NCBI GenBank assembly: GCA_905236675.1
Contig: CAJOND010000013.1
Coordinates: forward strand, 1 to 64,000
DNA: 64,000 nt
Reading direction: 5' to 3'
DNA from: Candidatus Rifleibacteriota bacterium
GTDB taxonomy: Bacteria > Muiribacteriota > Ozemobacteria > Ozemobacterales > Ozemobacteraceae
Both the position numbers and the translations under genes were made by a program. Below, piece by piece: positions 1 through 7,963 of this stretch. Each line of letters opens with the position of its first letter. Positions within the stretch are counted from its first letter, which is position 1. Under the pieces are notes generated by a model. It saw only the letters and a list, made by a program, of their open reading frames with translations, did no database searches and was not told where the DNA came from.

Positions 1-18
1 TGTTGAATGTCTTGCCAT
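1..18 (-). CDS. 5' end of a gene leaving the window (YebC-like start?)
   Basis: Only the first six codons are in the window: an ATG at 18 reading M-A-R-H-S-T leftwards. A strong Shine-Dalgarno GAGG lies at 24-27, five bases from the start, so the start looks real. The N-terminus resembles that of YebC/PmpR proteins (M-A-G-H-S-K), but six residues cannot settle this. The family guess is weak; the existence of a gene is fairly likely. Confidence 0.5.
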
Positions 19-155
19 ATTTTCCTCTTTTTTATAGGGATATATATGACTAAAACATATTTCTTAGAAAAGTACAAGATTTTTAATGCGTTTTCCCTGG
101 GAATAAGAGTGAACGGGAAAAAATAGAGAATAGAAGAACCTGAAGGCTAAAACAA

Positions 156-183
156 AAAACTCTAGCTGTTATGCTAGAGTTTT
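156..183 (-). terminator. Rho-independent terminator after tRNA-Leu
   Basis: Perfect 11-bp stem (156-166 with 173-183) around a six-base loop, five bases downstream of the tRNA-Leu 3' end. On the minus strand it is followed by a T run. It also has a short T run on the plus strand, so it could work both ways. Confidence 0.8.
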
Positions 184-187
184 CGAG

Positions 188-269
188 TGCCGGGAACGGG
201 ACTTGAACCCGTATGGCGCAAGCCACACGCCCCTCAAACGTGCGTGTCTACCAGTTCCACCATCCCGGC
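188..269 (-). tRNA. tRNA-Leu (anticodon GAG)
   Basis: Cloverleaf on the minus strand: acceptor GCCGGGA (263-269) pairs with TCCCGGC (189-195), discriminator A at 188. The anticodon stem is CACGT/GCGTG with loop TTGAGGG, so the anticodon is GAG (reads CUC/CUU). A long variable arm, as expected for Leu, and a GGTTCAAGTCC T-loop are present. CCA is not encoded. A consensus promoter lies upstream and a terminator just downstream, so it is transcribed alone. Confidence 0.95.
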
Positions 270-308
270 GGGAGGACTTAAGCCGACCTAAGCCCTTTTG
301 TAAAAGTG

Positions 309-337
309 ATATTAGCATATACTCTTTTTAATGTCAA
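309..337 (-). promoter_or_regulatory. Sigma-70-type promoter of tRNA-Leu
   Basis: On the minus strand TTGACA (332-337), a 17-base spacer and TAATAT (309-314). Transcription would start near 302, about 33 bases before the mature tRNA. The -35 box is a perfect consensus and the spacing is optimal. Confidence 0.8.
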
Positions 338-401
338 CTATTTTTTTAAGCAACAACAACTCAAATCTCAACCTTAAAGCGTTCTTGTATGCTTCCCTTA
401 A

Positions 402-1253
402 TTATATACTTCTATCTTCAAAAGAAACTATTTCTGATGGTGTTATTAGCTCTTCTTCTGAGTAAGTACTATCATAAGATTTGAAATCCACATCTGGCAG
501 CTGCTCTTCTTTTGGAACAAATTCTATTAATTCTTCAAGATTATTATAATTATCTTTTCTTTCAACAATTTTAGAAGAAAAATCTCCATAAATAAACATG
601 CACCTCAAATAATTGGCTATAGCATAAAACACAGCATTATGTAATTCTTCAACATCTTTTAAAAAATCAAAAGAATCAGTTTCAAAAGTATCTACAATAA
701 TTTTATTATTTTTTTGTCCAAAAAATAAAACAGATTCTTCTAGCCATTTAACTTTATCAATTTTTACTTTATTATTGTTATTATCTCTTTCTTTCTCAAA
801 AAAAACAGATGTAGAAACCCCTAACAATTTAATATCTCTCGAATCTGTAATATCAACTATTTTATGAATAAATAAATATTTGTAATCTTCAACCAATTTG
901 TTTCGTTTTAAATCTAATAGATATTTTTTATAACATCCAAATTCTAATATAATACTAAAAACTAAAACAAATAAAATACAAAGCCATAACCAAAACGGAG
1001 CCACCCAAATAAACGAAATAGCTACTAACACAAAAAGTGACAATGCGGAATATGCAACAAGATAAATAGCATCAAAAATAGGTGAGCCACCTAACTCTAT
1101 ACTGCCAATTTTTTTAAATTCTTCAATACAATTATCAGCCTCGCTTTTTAATTCTTTCTCATCATGAACTCTAATATTATATTTAAAAAATTTAACTTTC
1201 TCTTCTTCGTTATTTTCAGAAAAATTGTCGTTAAATTTGGTATCATTATCCAT
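402..1253 (-). CDS. Unknown protein with two membrane helices
   Basis: 283 residues with no family that I recognise. The N-terminal 55 residues are charged, two adjacent hydrophobic helices follow (about 61-83 and 86-107), and the remaining 175 residues look cytoplasmic and end in an acidic tail. A good ribosome site (AAGGGA) precedes the ATG. The stretch EKEL..EADNC at residues 33-42 resembles a helical motif (EKELIKEADNC) in the ankyrin proteins encoded at 15.9-27.5 kb, so it may belong to the same membrane-protein family without the ankyrin part. Function unknown; gene likely real. Confidence 0.7.
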   Translation of the reverse strand: MDNDTKFNDNFSENNEEEKVKFFKYNIRVHDEKELKSEADNCIEEFKKIGSIELGGSPIFDAIYLVAYSALSLFVLVAISFIWVAPFWLWLCILFVLVFSIILEFGCYKKYLLDLKRNKLVEDYKYLFIHKIVDITDSRDIKLLGVSTSVFFEKERDNNNNKVKIDKVKWLEESVLFFGQKNNKIIVDTFETDSFDFLKDVEELHNAVFYAIANYLRCMFIYGDFSSKIVERKDNYNNLEELIEFVPKEEQLPDVDFKSYDSTYSEEELITPSEIVSFEDRSI

Positions 1254-1350
1254 GACTGTTTCCCTTAAAAATATGTATTCAAAATCTGTCTATAGTTTAA
1301 ATTCTATAATGTTAATAAATTTTCAGTCAACATGTTTAAAATAGTTTACA

Positions 1351-1382
1351 TTGGTTCGGTCATCCTTTCGGCTTAAAACCAA
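1351..1382. repeat. Small palindromic repeat, copy of the element at 12987
   Basis: A hairpin-forming 32-mer with TTGGTT/AACCAA ends around a GGTTCGGTCATCCTTTCGG core. The same core, preceded by the same GTTTAC, begins the larger palindromic element at 12981-13020. It lies in the gap downstream of the amylase gene. The rest of 1254-1490 holds only this element, the amylase terminator and probably the promoter of the 402-1253 gene. Confidence 0.55.
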
Positions 1383-1413
1383 CATTTCTCTTGCCGATAA
1401 AAAAGGTTTACCC

Positions 1414-1458
1414 TAATAAAAAAAATTCCAGAAACATCTTTATTAGATATTTCTGAAA
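1414..1458 (-). terminator. Terminator of the alpha-amylase gene
   Basis: Imperfect inverted repeat 1426-1458 (AGAAATATCT paired with AGATGTTTCT) followed on the minus strand by a run of T at 1414-1425, about 33 bases after the amylase stop codon. Confidence 0.7.
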
Positions 1459-1490
1459 TTTTCTTTTACTAGTTAAAAAACTATTTTGTT

Positions 1491-2933
1491 TTATCTTCTA
1501 GCAGTTGTTGTTTTCTTCTTGGTAGTAGTTTTCTTCTTCTGAGTTGTTGTTGTTTTCTTCTTGGTAGTAGAAGTAGAACGACTAGTAGAAGAACTTCTTA
1601 CAGATGAAGATCTAGTAGAAGATTTTGTTGCTTTTGCCCAAACAGCGTAGTTGTTACCACTGGCAGCAAGTTTGAAAGCATCGCCTTCTGGGGCCCAATC
1701 TTTGTTTCCAAGTTTCATAGCAACTTTGCCATCAATAACTGCAGCATAGAGACCATTTTCAGCTTTGAGTATTTCAACTTTACTTGTGCTATTAATCTTG
1801 TTTGCTTTACGAATATCGATTAGCTTCTTAATTTCGTTTTTAAGCTTCCAGTCATAAACGTGTTCATAGAATATACAGGGAATACCAGGATGTGTAAGAA
1901 TATAAGCATAACCCTGCATTACTTCATTATTTGGGAATGGCCAATGATTTTGTTTAGAACCTGTATCGTGGTTATCTAAGAAAGTTACAGCTCTTGATGG
2001 CCACCAACCGATTAAACCAGTAGGTTTGCCTTCGGAGTCTTTCAATCTCCAATATTCGCCTTTTACTGCAACTTGAAGAATACCTTTAGTTGTGAAGTCG
2101 AACACACAAGCTACTTCGCTCTTGTTCTTATCTAACCAGTCACAAAGCTGTTGTCTGTGGAAGTTCTGATCATTATTCAAAGTGCTACCGCTGAAGCCCA
2201 TATTGGTCCAAAGTTCACCAACAGAGAATAATGGAGAAGTACCAGCATCATATTCGCCATTATACTTTGGAGCATAACCTTTAACATAGTCATATCTCCA
2301 AGCCTTGAAACCAAGCTTCTTCATCCAGTTCATCCATTCGATGATGTCTTCACGAACCTGAGCATTGGTATGGTCAATATCTGGAGCTGGTGGGAAAGCA
2401 TCACCAGTATCTGGTTTACCTTGTCCGCCAAACTGACCAGAACAAACAGCCCACTGTTCCCATTTAGCTTTGCCAGAAGCAAAGTTATAAATGTTCCAAA
2501 TGCCATTTTTATCTTGATGGCTTGCACATCTGTGATTGATAACGATATCTGCTACAGGAACAATACCTTTTTCATTCAAAGTCTTAAGAGCAGATTTTAA
2601 TGAATTTTCATCACCGTAAAATGTAGTATTACCAGCTGTTCCTAAATCATAGTAATCGCCAGGTAAATAACCCTGATCACTTACGGAACGAGATACTGGT
2701 GGGAACCAAAGGAAATCAATACCGATAGCTTTCATATCATCGGCTTTGCCTTCGAGATTGCGATACCAGTTACCTTTATCGCCGCCAGCTTTGCTGTCCC
2801 AGCCAAAACCCTGCATCATAACACCGTTTGATACTTTTGCAGGCGGATCTGCAACAACTGGAGTTATAAGAGTCAAAGAAAATAGTGCTGCTATACTTGC
2901 TGATATAGCTTTTAATCTATTTGAAAACTTCAT
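1491..2933 (-). CDS. Secreted alpha-amylase, GH13, plant-like subfamily
   Basis: Hydrolyses internal alpha-1,4 bonds of starch outside the cytoplasm. A signal peptide covers about residues 1-29 (cleavage near VVADP). The four GH13 motifs are present: VADIVINH (127-134), AWRYDYVKGY with nucleophile D215, GELW with acid/base E240, and DNHDTG with D323. The phrases INHRCA, GWWPSRAVTFLDNHDTGS and VMQGYAYILTHPG.PCIFY match the plant/GH13_6 type rather than the usual bacterial secreted amylases. After the short C-terminal domain (to about 433) comes a 45-residue tail made almost only of Ser, Thr, Arg and Lys, with KKKTTTT units, encoded by repeated DNA. The tail's role is unknown; it could bind cell wall or anionic polysaccharide. 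Ribosome site AGGGAG nine bases from the ATG. Confidence 0.93.
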   Translation of the reverse strand: MKFSNRLKAISASIAALFSLTLITPVVADPPAKVSNGVMMQGFGWDSKAGGDKGNWYRNLEGKADDMKAIGIDFLWFPPVSRSVSDQGYLPGDYYDLGTAGNTTFYGDENSLKSALKTLNEKGIVPVADIVINHRCASHQDKNGIWNIYNFASGKAKWEQWAVCSGQFGGQGKPDTGDAFPPAPDIDHTNAQVREDIIEWMNWMKKLGFKAWRYDYVKGYAPKYNGEYDAGTSPLFSVGELWTNMGFSGSTLNNDQNFHRQQLCDWLDKNKSEVACVFDFTTKGILQVAVKGEYWRLKDSEGKPTGLIGWWPSRAVTFLDNHDTGSKQNHWPFPNNEVMQGYAYILTHPGIPCIFYEHVYDWKLKNEIKKLIDIRKANKINSTSKVEILKAENGLYAAVIDGKVAMKLGNKDWAPEGDAFKLAASGNNYAVWAKATKSSTRSSSVRSSSTSRSTSTTKKKTTTTQKKKTTTKKKTTTARR

Positions 2934-3053
2934 TTAAACATACTCCCTAACCTTGATATGTTTTATGATTATACTAATTTTTTTAACAACACGCAATATC
3001 TTTGTACCGATTTTTCGTTACCTGCTTAAAATATATTTAAAAGTTAAATATTA

Positions 3054-3386
3054 TTATTTAGAACAATAATCATAGAATATATTAAATAGAACATAAACAG
3101 AAATAAAATACCCTATATCTGAAAAAATGTTAAAACTATGTTTTTCAATTTGATTATTAAGCACCGTTACAAGAGCATTAATATTTAAAATAAAAAAAAC
3201 CTCAATATTAATAAACACAAGAATATTTGATATAAATAATACAGGCAATAACAATAAAGCAGCTCCCTCACGACAAAATGCGCGTGCTGAATAAACCACA
3301 AATGTAATCAGAGACAATATACCGGAAATAATACTACCTGATTTATACGAAAATGAACTTCTGAAATCGTTAATAAAATTTAACAT
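3054..3386 (-). CDS. Small hypothetical membrane protein
   Basis: 110 residues with three probable hydrophobic helices (about 19-35, 41-66 and 88-106). No recognised family, and no clear ribosome site before the ATG, so the start or even the gene is uncertain. It lies between the amylase and the 29-residue-repeat protein on the same strand and could be read with the latter, which ends upstream at 3435. Confidence 0.45.
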   Translation of the reverse strand: MLNFINDFRSSFSYKSGSIISGILSLITFVVYSARAFCREGAALLLLPVLFISNILVFINIEVFFILNINALVTVLNNQIEKHSFNIFSDIGYFISVYVLFNIFYDYCSK

Positions 3387-3434
3387 CTTTTATATCTAGA
3401 TTAAAAACAATAAATATTAACAATAAGACTCTCT

Positions 3435-3926
3435 CTAATCTCTTTTAATCAGATACCCTGACTGAGAATAGTCTTTTATAGAAGTGCCTTTTACTGTTGG
3501 AACTAAGATAATATTACCGTTTGTATCTGTTGCTATTACATAACCAGGCTTACTATAATCACGAACTGAAGAACCTTTTAAAGTAGGGCTCAAAACAGTA
3601 TTGCCAGATGTATTTTTTTCTATTTTGTAGCCAGATTGGCTGTAATCTCTTATACTAGTTCCTTTTACTGTGGGATAAGCAACTTGATTGCCTTTTTTAT
3701 CAGTTTCTATTCTGTAACCAGGCTTTGAATAATCTCGAATATTTGTGCCCTTTACTGTCGGATAAGCTACTTTGTTGCCCTTTTTGTCGGTTTCTATTTT
3801 ATAACCAGGTTTAGAATAATCTCTAACATTTGTTCCTTTAACAGTCGGGTAAACATAATCAGCAGAAAAAAGCAGCGATTCTGACACAATCAGAAAAGTA
3901 AACAAAACCAATACGAATTTATTCAT
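3435..3926 (-). CDS. Secreted protein of five 29-residue repeats
   Basis: Signal peptide (about residues 1-22), then a tandem array with consensus (Y/V)PT(V/L)KG(T/S)(N/S)(V/I)RDYS(K/Q)(P/S)GY and a variable acidic-basic end: four full units of 29 residues and a fifth shortened unit. The first two units are almost identical and the DNA repeats with an 87-base period, a sign of recent expansion. Ribosome site GAGG eight bases from the ATG. Tyr and Gly at fixed places suggest a beta-hairpin surface repeat. No function is recognised. Confidence 0.8.
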   Translation of the reverse strand: MNKFVLVLFTFLIVSESLLFSADYVYPTVKGTNVRDYSKPGYKIETDKKGNKVAYPTVKGTNIRDYSKPGYRIETDKKGNQVAYPTVKGTSIRDYSQSGYKIEKNTSGNTVLSPTLKGSSVRDYSKPGYVIATDTNGNIILVPTVKGTSIKDYSQSGYLIKRD

Positions 3927-4052
3927 GCCTTTATCCTCTTAAAAATAGTTTTAGTCTTTAATTTTAACAATAAACATTATAAATGACAAATTAAAAGAAT
4001 AAAAACCGAAATAATAGTTTAATATTTTAAAAAGTCTGTCGATATTGCGTTC

Positions 4053-5111
4053 ATGAAAACTAGGAAAAAATTAATTTTAGCAACTACCATTATGCTGCTT
4101 GGAGCAGTTGGTAGCAGCTTCGCGCTTGACTTAAGCCAGTATCAGGCATATCTTTCAGGCAATCGAGGAAAGGCTGCTGTGCAAGAAAAAAAGCAGAGCA
4201 ACGATTTATCCGAAGAAACCAACAATAATTTTCGAAGTCTGAATGCAGATGCCTACTATGTTACTAGCAAGGAAGATCAATTTATTCCTTTAGGCAACAG
4301 CCAAAACAAAAAGGATGGGGAAAGATTCCTTATTCCGGAAGACACACCTGTTCCTAAAGAATTAAAACCTTTATTAGTAGAAGAAAGAACGCCAAGACAG
4401 GGTTTAGCATTAAATGGAGGAACAGGTGCAACGCTAGTTCCTTCACCTGGTGTGTTAGAACCAAATAAAACCGCTATAGGTGTTCAAGTTCAAACCTTTG
4501 AACTTTATAATATTAACAATGTTAAATATACTGATGAAGATTACTTCGATGTCAACGTCAGTGCTGCATGGGGCGTGGAAGACGGTATCGAAATAGGCTT
4601 CGACAAAACCTTCGCAAATCAAGATCACTATAATTTAGAAGAACCGTTATATTTGAATTTCAAATATCAAGCTACCGGGAAAGTGACCTTAGGTGGTAGC
4701 GTAAACTGTAATTCTGGTTATCATTCCGCTTGGGTTGCTGCTGGTGTTCCTGTAATTTGGGTAGGTGTTGGTGGAAATTTCGGAGCTAGTGACTATGTGC
4801 ACAGTTATGTGAGACCGCCAAAATTCAGAAGAGCAAAATATGGTGGTTACAATTATAATTACAATACAGGCCGAGGTTATGCTGATGAATTTTTCTTCCT
4901 AGTCGGTGGTCTAATACCTTTGAATGATAATCTTCGTTTTGTTTATGATTTTAACGGTGATAGATTCAGTCTTGGATTTAGGTTTAATTATTCAAATACT
5001 CTATTTATAAATGCAAGCTATATATCTAATGGCGATTATGAAAATCTACCTGGTTCAATAGCGCATAGACAAAACAGAAATTTTGTAGCAGGCTGTACTG
5101 TAGCTTTTTAA
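4053..5111 (+). CDS. Outer-membrane-type beta-barrel protein
   Basis: 352 residues. Signal peptide to about residue 24 (SSFA-LD), a charged linker to about 110, then alternating short amphipathic strands from about 130 to the end, with the terminal Phe typical of outer-membrane barrels. A Tyr/Asn-rich loop (YGGYNYNYNTGRGY) sits near 265-277. No specific family is recognised; likely a porin-like or surface protein. No Shine-Dalgarno sequence is evident, but the signal peptide supports this ATG. Its presence argues for a diderm cell. Confidence 0.75.
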   Translation: MKTRKKLILATTIMLLGAVGSSFALDLSQYQAYLSGNRGKAAVQEKKQSNDLSEETNNNFRSLNADAYYVTSKEDQFIPLGNSQNKKDGERFLIPEDTPVPKELKPLLVEERTPRQGLALNGGTGATLVPSPGVLEPNKTAIGVQVQTFELYNINNVKYTDEDYFDVNVSAAWGVEDGIEIGFDKTFANQDHYNLEEPLYLNFKYQATGKVTLGGSVNCNSGYHSAWVAAGVPVIWVGVGGNFGASDYVHSYVRPPKFRRAKYGGYNYNYNTGRGYADEFFFLVGGLIPLNDNLRFVYDFNGDRFSLGFRFNYSNTLFINASYISNGDYENLPGSIAHRQNRNFVAGCTVAF

Positions 5112-5118
5112 TATCTAA

Positions 5119-5171
5119 AAAACAAAGAAGTGGTTGTTTGTCTCTAGAGGCATCAATCGCTTCTTTGTTTT
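5119..5171. terminator. Bidirectional terminator between convergent genes
   Basis: Long hairpin with arms AAAACAAAGAAGTGGTT (from 5118) and AATCGCTTCTTTGTTTT, A-rich on one side and T-rich on the other. It sits between the barrel gene stop and the stop of the 5180-5638 gene, so it can end transcription from both sides. Confidence 0.75.
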
Positions 5172-5179
5172 TCTTTAAG

Positions 5180-5638
5180 TTATTTTTTACTATCTATAAA
5201 ATGACTACCCGAATAACCAGATGCAGGTTTATAAGCATTTAAAGTCTTTTTGCTCGTTCTTGCCTGGCTTAGCTCTTTTTTTATATCATCTCTCAATTCC
5301 ATCATATTGTCAGATACATTATTTTCTGAATCAACAAGCTTTTCTAAGGCCTCAATAAGTTTATTTCTATATTGAAGCAAATTTGGGTAATAATTAGGAA
5401 GTTCTTTTAAAAGACTTATAAGATCCATTGTTTCATATGGAAAATCAAGCTTTAATTCAGACAATTCATCTACCAAATCATCTCTTATTCTACTAATTTC
5501 ATCAAAATATTCAAATCTGTATTCGACCAATTCTTCAAAAGCTTCTTGCCCTTTATTATTTATCAATAAATTTTCATTAGCTATTCGAAGCTTATCATAC
5601 AAAAGGATTAATTTTTCATAATAAGGCTCTATTGCCAT
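5180..5638 (-). CDS. Helical protein, possibly FlgN/FliT-like chaperone
   Basis: 152 residues, almost entirely charged alpha-helix, no membrane segment. The size, the coiled-coil pattern and the C-terminus (AYKPASGYSGSHFIDSKK) resemble flagellar export chaperones of the FlgN/FliT type, but no diagnostic residue confirms this. It is the last gene of the phosphatase-TPR-kinase operon, 29 bases after the kinase, so an alternative is an adaptor or substrate of the kinase. Function inferred only. Confidence 0.6.
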   Translation of the reverse strand: MAIEPYYEKLILLYDKLRIANENLLINNKGQEAFEELVEYRFEYFDEISRIRDDLVDELSELKLDFPYETMDLISLLKELPNYYPNLLQYRNKLIEALEKLVDSENNVSDNMMELRDDIKKELSQARTSKKTLNAYKPASGYSGSHFIDSKK

Positions 5639-5667
5639 TTTAAAATTACCAGCTTTTTATAATTCTA

Positions 5668-7305
5668 TTATTTTCGATTTTCCGAAGATTGTAATTGATC
5701 AAACAAACTCTGAGCAAAAAGAATTATTTCTTTATGTTCTGCAAATACCTCCCTACCACTTCTATCTATTCCTCTAAAAGTTTCAACAATAGAAACACCA
5801 GTCCAACCTAATTTTTTTATAGCAAATAAAAATTCCATCGGCCAGAAAAAGCCTTTGAAGCCTTTTGGCGCTCTTGGCATTTTATTATCGCCAAGCATTA
5901 AGAAAATAGGGAAATCTTTTTCTTCATAAGAAGAAAAATACCAGTTATTATTATCCCAACCAAGATAAGTATCTTTTTTATTTATAGAAAAAGCCCTTTT
6001 TGCTCTTTGAGTGAAATTTATACTTCCGACAACAATATCTTCACCGTCCGTATTGGTTAATTTTTGTTCTAAAACATTTATTGTGAAAGGAATACCTCTT
6101 TTTTCAAAGGCAATTGTATCAAATTTAAATATTTTGTTAAATTTATCAATAACAACAGGCTGGCTCTTAAAACCTAATACCATTTTTATTTGATTTTCTA
6201 GACGGGCGTAATCTTTCTGTAAGGTGTTGCAAAGTTCTTTATAACTTTCAACTTTCGATGAATCGCAATTAATACGATTCATTTCGTTTCTAAGCTTCTG
6301 TCTTGCCTCAACTAGCTCAGCTCTTTGCTTCTTAAGCATACCCTGTTCTTCGCGTAAAGTACGTTTTTTAAAGCCTTTTCTTTCAAGATTAACTCCACGT
6401 ATTTCGCTAACAATATTAGACAGGCTAAGTCCCGTCCGTCCTTGTATAGTAATTTCACGAAGACGTTCCAACTCGCCTAATACCATATCAGCAGTTGGAT
6501 ATCGATGTGTAGGATCTTTTGCTAAAAGCTTTAATACTATTTGTTCTAATTTTTGAGGAATATTTGGATTTAATTGACGAGGGGGAGGAAATTTCCACTT
6601 TGTATGCTCTATAAAAACTTCCATAGCCCTTTTACCCTTAAAAGGCAAATGCCCTGTAAGCTTTTCATACATTACTACCCCAAAAGAAAAAAGATCTGAG
6701 GTAATGTCTATTGGTTTGTTTGTTAGCTGCTCCGGACTGGCATAAGAAACTGTAAACATACGATCTGGATTAATATTAAGATCGTCATCTTTTTTCACAT
6801 AACTAGCTATACCAAAGTCAAGAACGCAAGGTTTGTATTCGGCTCCTCTAAGAATAATATTCTGGGGTTTAATGTCTCTATGAACAAGACCTTGCTTATG
6901 AATATAACTTAAAGCGGTGAAACAACCCATAAAAACATTTATATATTCTTCCATGGAGGGAAGAATCTGTTTCACCCCTATGGTTGTTGCAGAATTGCCC
7001 AAAGGGAAATTATCTAATGAAAGCCCTTTAACATAATCCATTATCAGGTAGTGAAGTCCATCAACAATACCCTGATCAATAAAACCCACTATATTTGGGT
7101 GGTTTAACTTTTTTAAGATGTCACCTTCCTGCTTAAACTGGTTAAGTATAACTTCATTTTCAGCAGCTTCTGGAGAAAGGAATTTAACAGCAACTAGCTT
7201 TTCTGTATCAAGTTGGTATGCAATGTAGACGGAACCCATTCCGCCACAACCAATAAGATCAAGTAAATGATAATTTGTTAACTCTGGAGGTTCTACAATT
7301 GGCAT
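5668..7305 (-). CDS. Hanks-type serine/threonine protein kinase
   Basis: Transfers phosphate from ATP to Ser/Thr of proteins. Kinase domain at about residues 12-285: Gly-rich loop GCGGMGSVY (19-27), catalytic Lys K41 (VAVK), HRDIKPQN (142-149), DFG (163-165) and the substrate motif YASPEQL (188-194). A coiled coil follows (about 310-375) and then a C-terminal domain of about 170 residues that I do not recognise, rich in Trp and Phe. No membrane segment, unlike PknB-type kinases, so it is cytosolic. The coiled coil may mediate dimerisation. It is read together with a PP2C phosphatase two genes upstream, the usual reversible phosphorylation pair. Confidence 0.93.
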   Translation of the reverse strand: MPIVEPPELTNYHLLDLIGCGGMGSVYIAYQLDTEKLVAVKFLSPEAAENEVILNQFKQEGDILKKLNHPNIVGFIDQGIVDGLHYLIMDYVKGLSLDNFPLGNSATTIGVKQILPSMEEYINVFMGCFTALSYIHKQGLVHRDIKPQNIILRGAEYKPCVLDFGIASYVKKDDDLNINPDRMFTVSYASPEQLTNKPIDITSDLFSFGVVMYEKLTGHLPFKGKRAMEVFIEHTKWKFPPPRQLNPNIPQKLEQIVLKLLAKDPTHRYPTADMVLGELERLREITIQGRTGLSLSNIVSEIRGVNLERKGFKKRTLREEQGMLKKQRAELVEARQKLRNEMNRINCDSSKVESYKELCNTLQKDYARLENQIKMVLGFKSQPVVIDKFNKIFKFDTIAFEKRGIPFTINVLEQKLTNTDGEDIVVGSINFTQRAKRAFSINKKDTYLGWDNNNWYFSSYEEKDFPIFLMLGDNKMPRAPKGFKGFFWPMEFLFAIKKLGWTGVSIVETFRGIDRSGREVFAEHKEIILFAQSLFDQLQSSENRK

Positions 7306-7325
7306 TATACGCCCTTTGAACTATA

Positions 7326-7886
7326 TTACTTGCCTTGAGAATTAAGAAAATCTATACGTTCCTGTGCATTTTTTGCAATCTTAGAACTTGGATTTAATCT
7401 TATTACTTCACTCCATTCTTTTCTTGCTTCCGACATCATTCCTTTTTTGAAATAACTGTTTGCAAGATAATAATGCTGATTTTCATTGTCCGACTTAATA
7501 GATAATGCTCTTTTATAAGTTTCTATAGCTTTATCTATATTTTCATTAGAATAATACATGAAAGCAAGCCAGTCTAATAAATCAACATTATTAGGATCAC
7601 CCTCTAGAAGTTTTTCTACTTCCGGAATACCATCGCCACTGCCAGAAGTATATTTTGTCAATATTTCTTCGGCTCTTTTTTCCATTTCCTGAGAAAGAGA
7701 TTCATCAGAAAGCACCTGCTGAAAACGTTTTGCAGTGGCATTTTCTTTCTGAGTTTCTTCTTTGTCTGAACTATTCGTATTTTCTTTCTGTTCAGGTTTT
7801 TTCCCATTACCAGAAAAACTTAAAACCACTACTGCAATAATAATTATTACTGCAACAGCAACGATTGCCATTATTATCGGATCCAT
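7326..7886 (-). CDS. Membrane-anchored TPR protein
   Basis: 186 residues: N-terminal membrane helix (about 7-24), a Lys/Glu/Gln-rich linker, then three TPR units (about 90-180) with the typical W..L...Y...N.D.A...Y pattern. I place the start at the ATG at 7886, because the Shine-Dalgarno GGAGG (7898-7902) lies 11 bases upstream of it and overlaps the longer TTG-start reading. It sits between phosphatase and kinase genes and may tether or present substrates to them at the membrane. Confidence 0.85.
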   Translation of the reverse strand: MDPIIMAIVAVAVIIIIAVVVLSFSGNGKKPEQKENTNSSDKEETQKENATAKRFQQVLSDESLSQEMEKRAEEILTKYTSGSGDGIPEVEKLLEGDPNNVDLLDWLAFMYYSNENIDKAIETYKRALSIKSDNENQHYYLANSYFKKGMMSEARKEWSEVIRLNPSSKIAKNAQERIDFLNSQGK

Positions 7887-7963
7887 AATAAACAAAACCT
7901 CCAAAGTATCACTAAGAATATACTTTAAAATTAAAATAATTGCTACACTTTTAAAAAAAAACC

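Noticed and set aside
1491-1570. CRISPR-like direct repeats at the amylase 3' end
   Set aside because: The repeats are in-frame codons for KKKTTTT, with no spacers of equal length and no cas genes.
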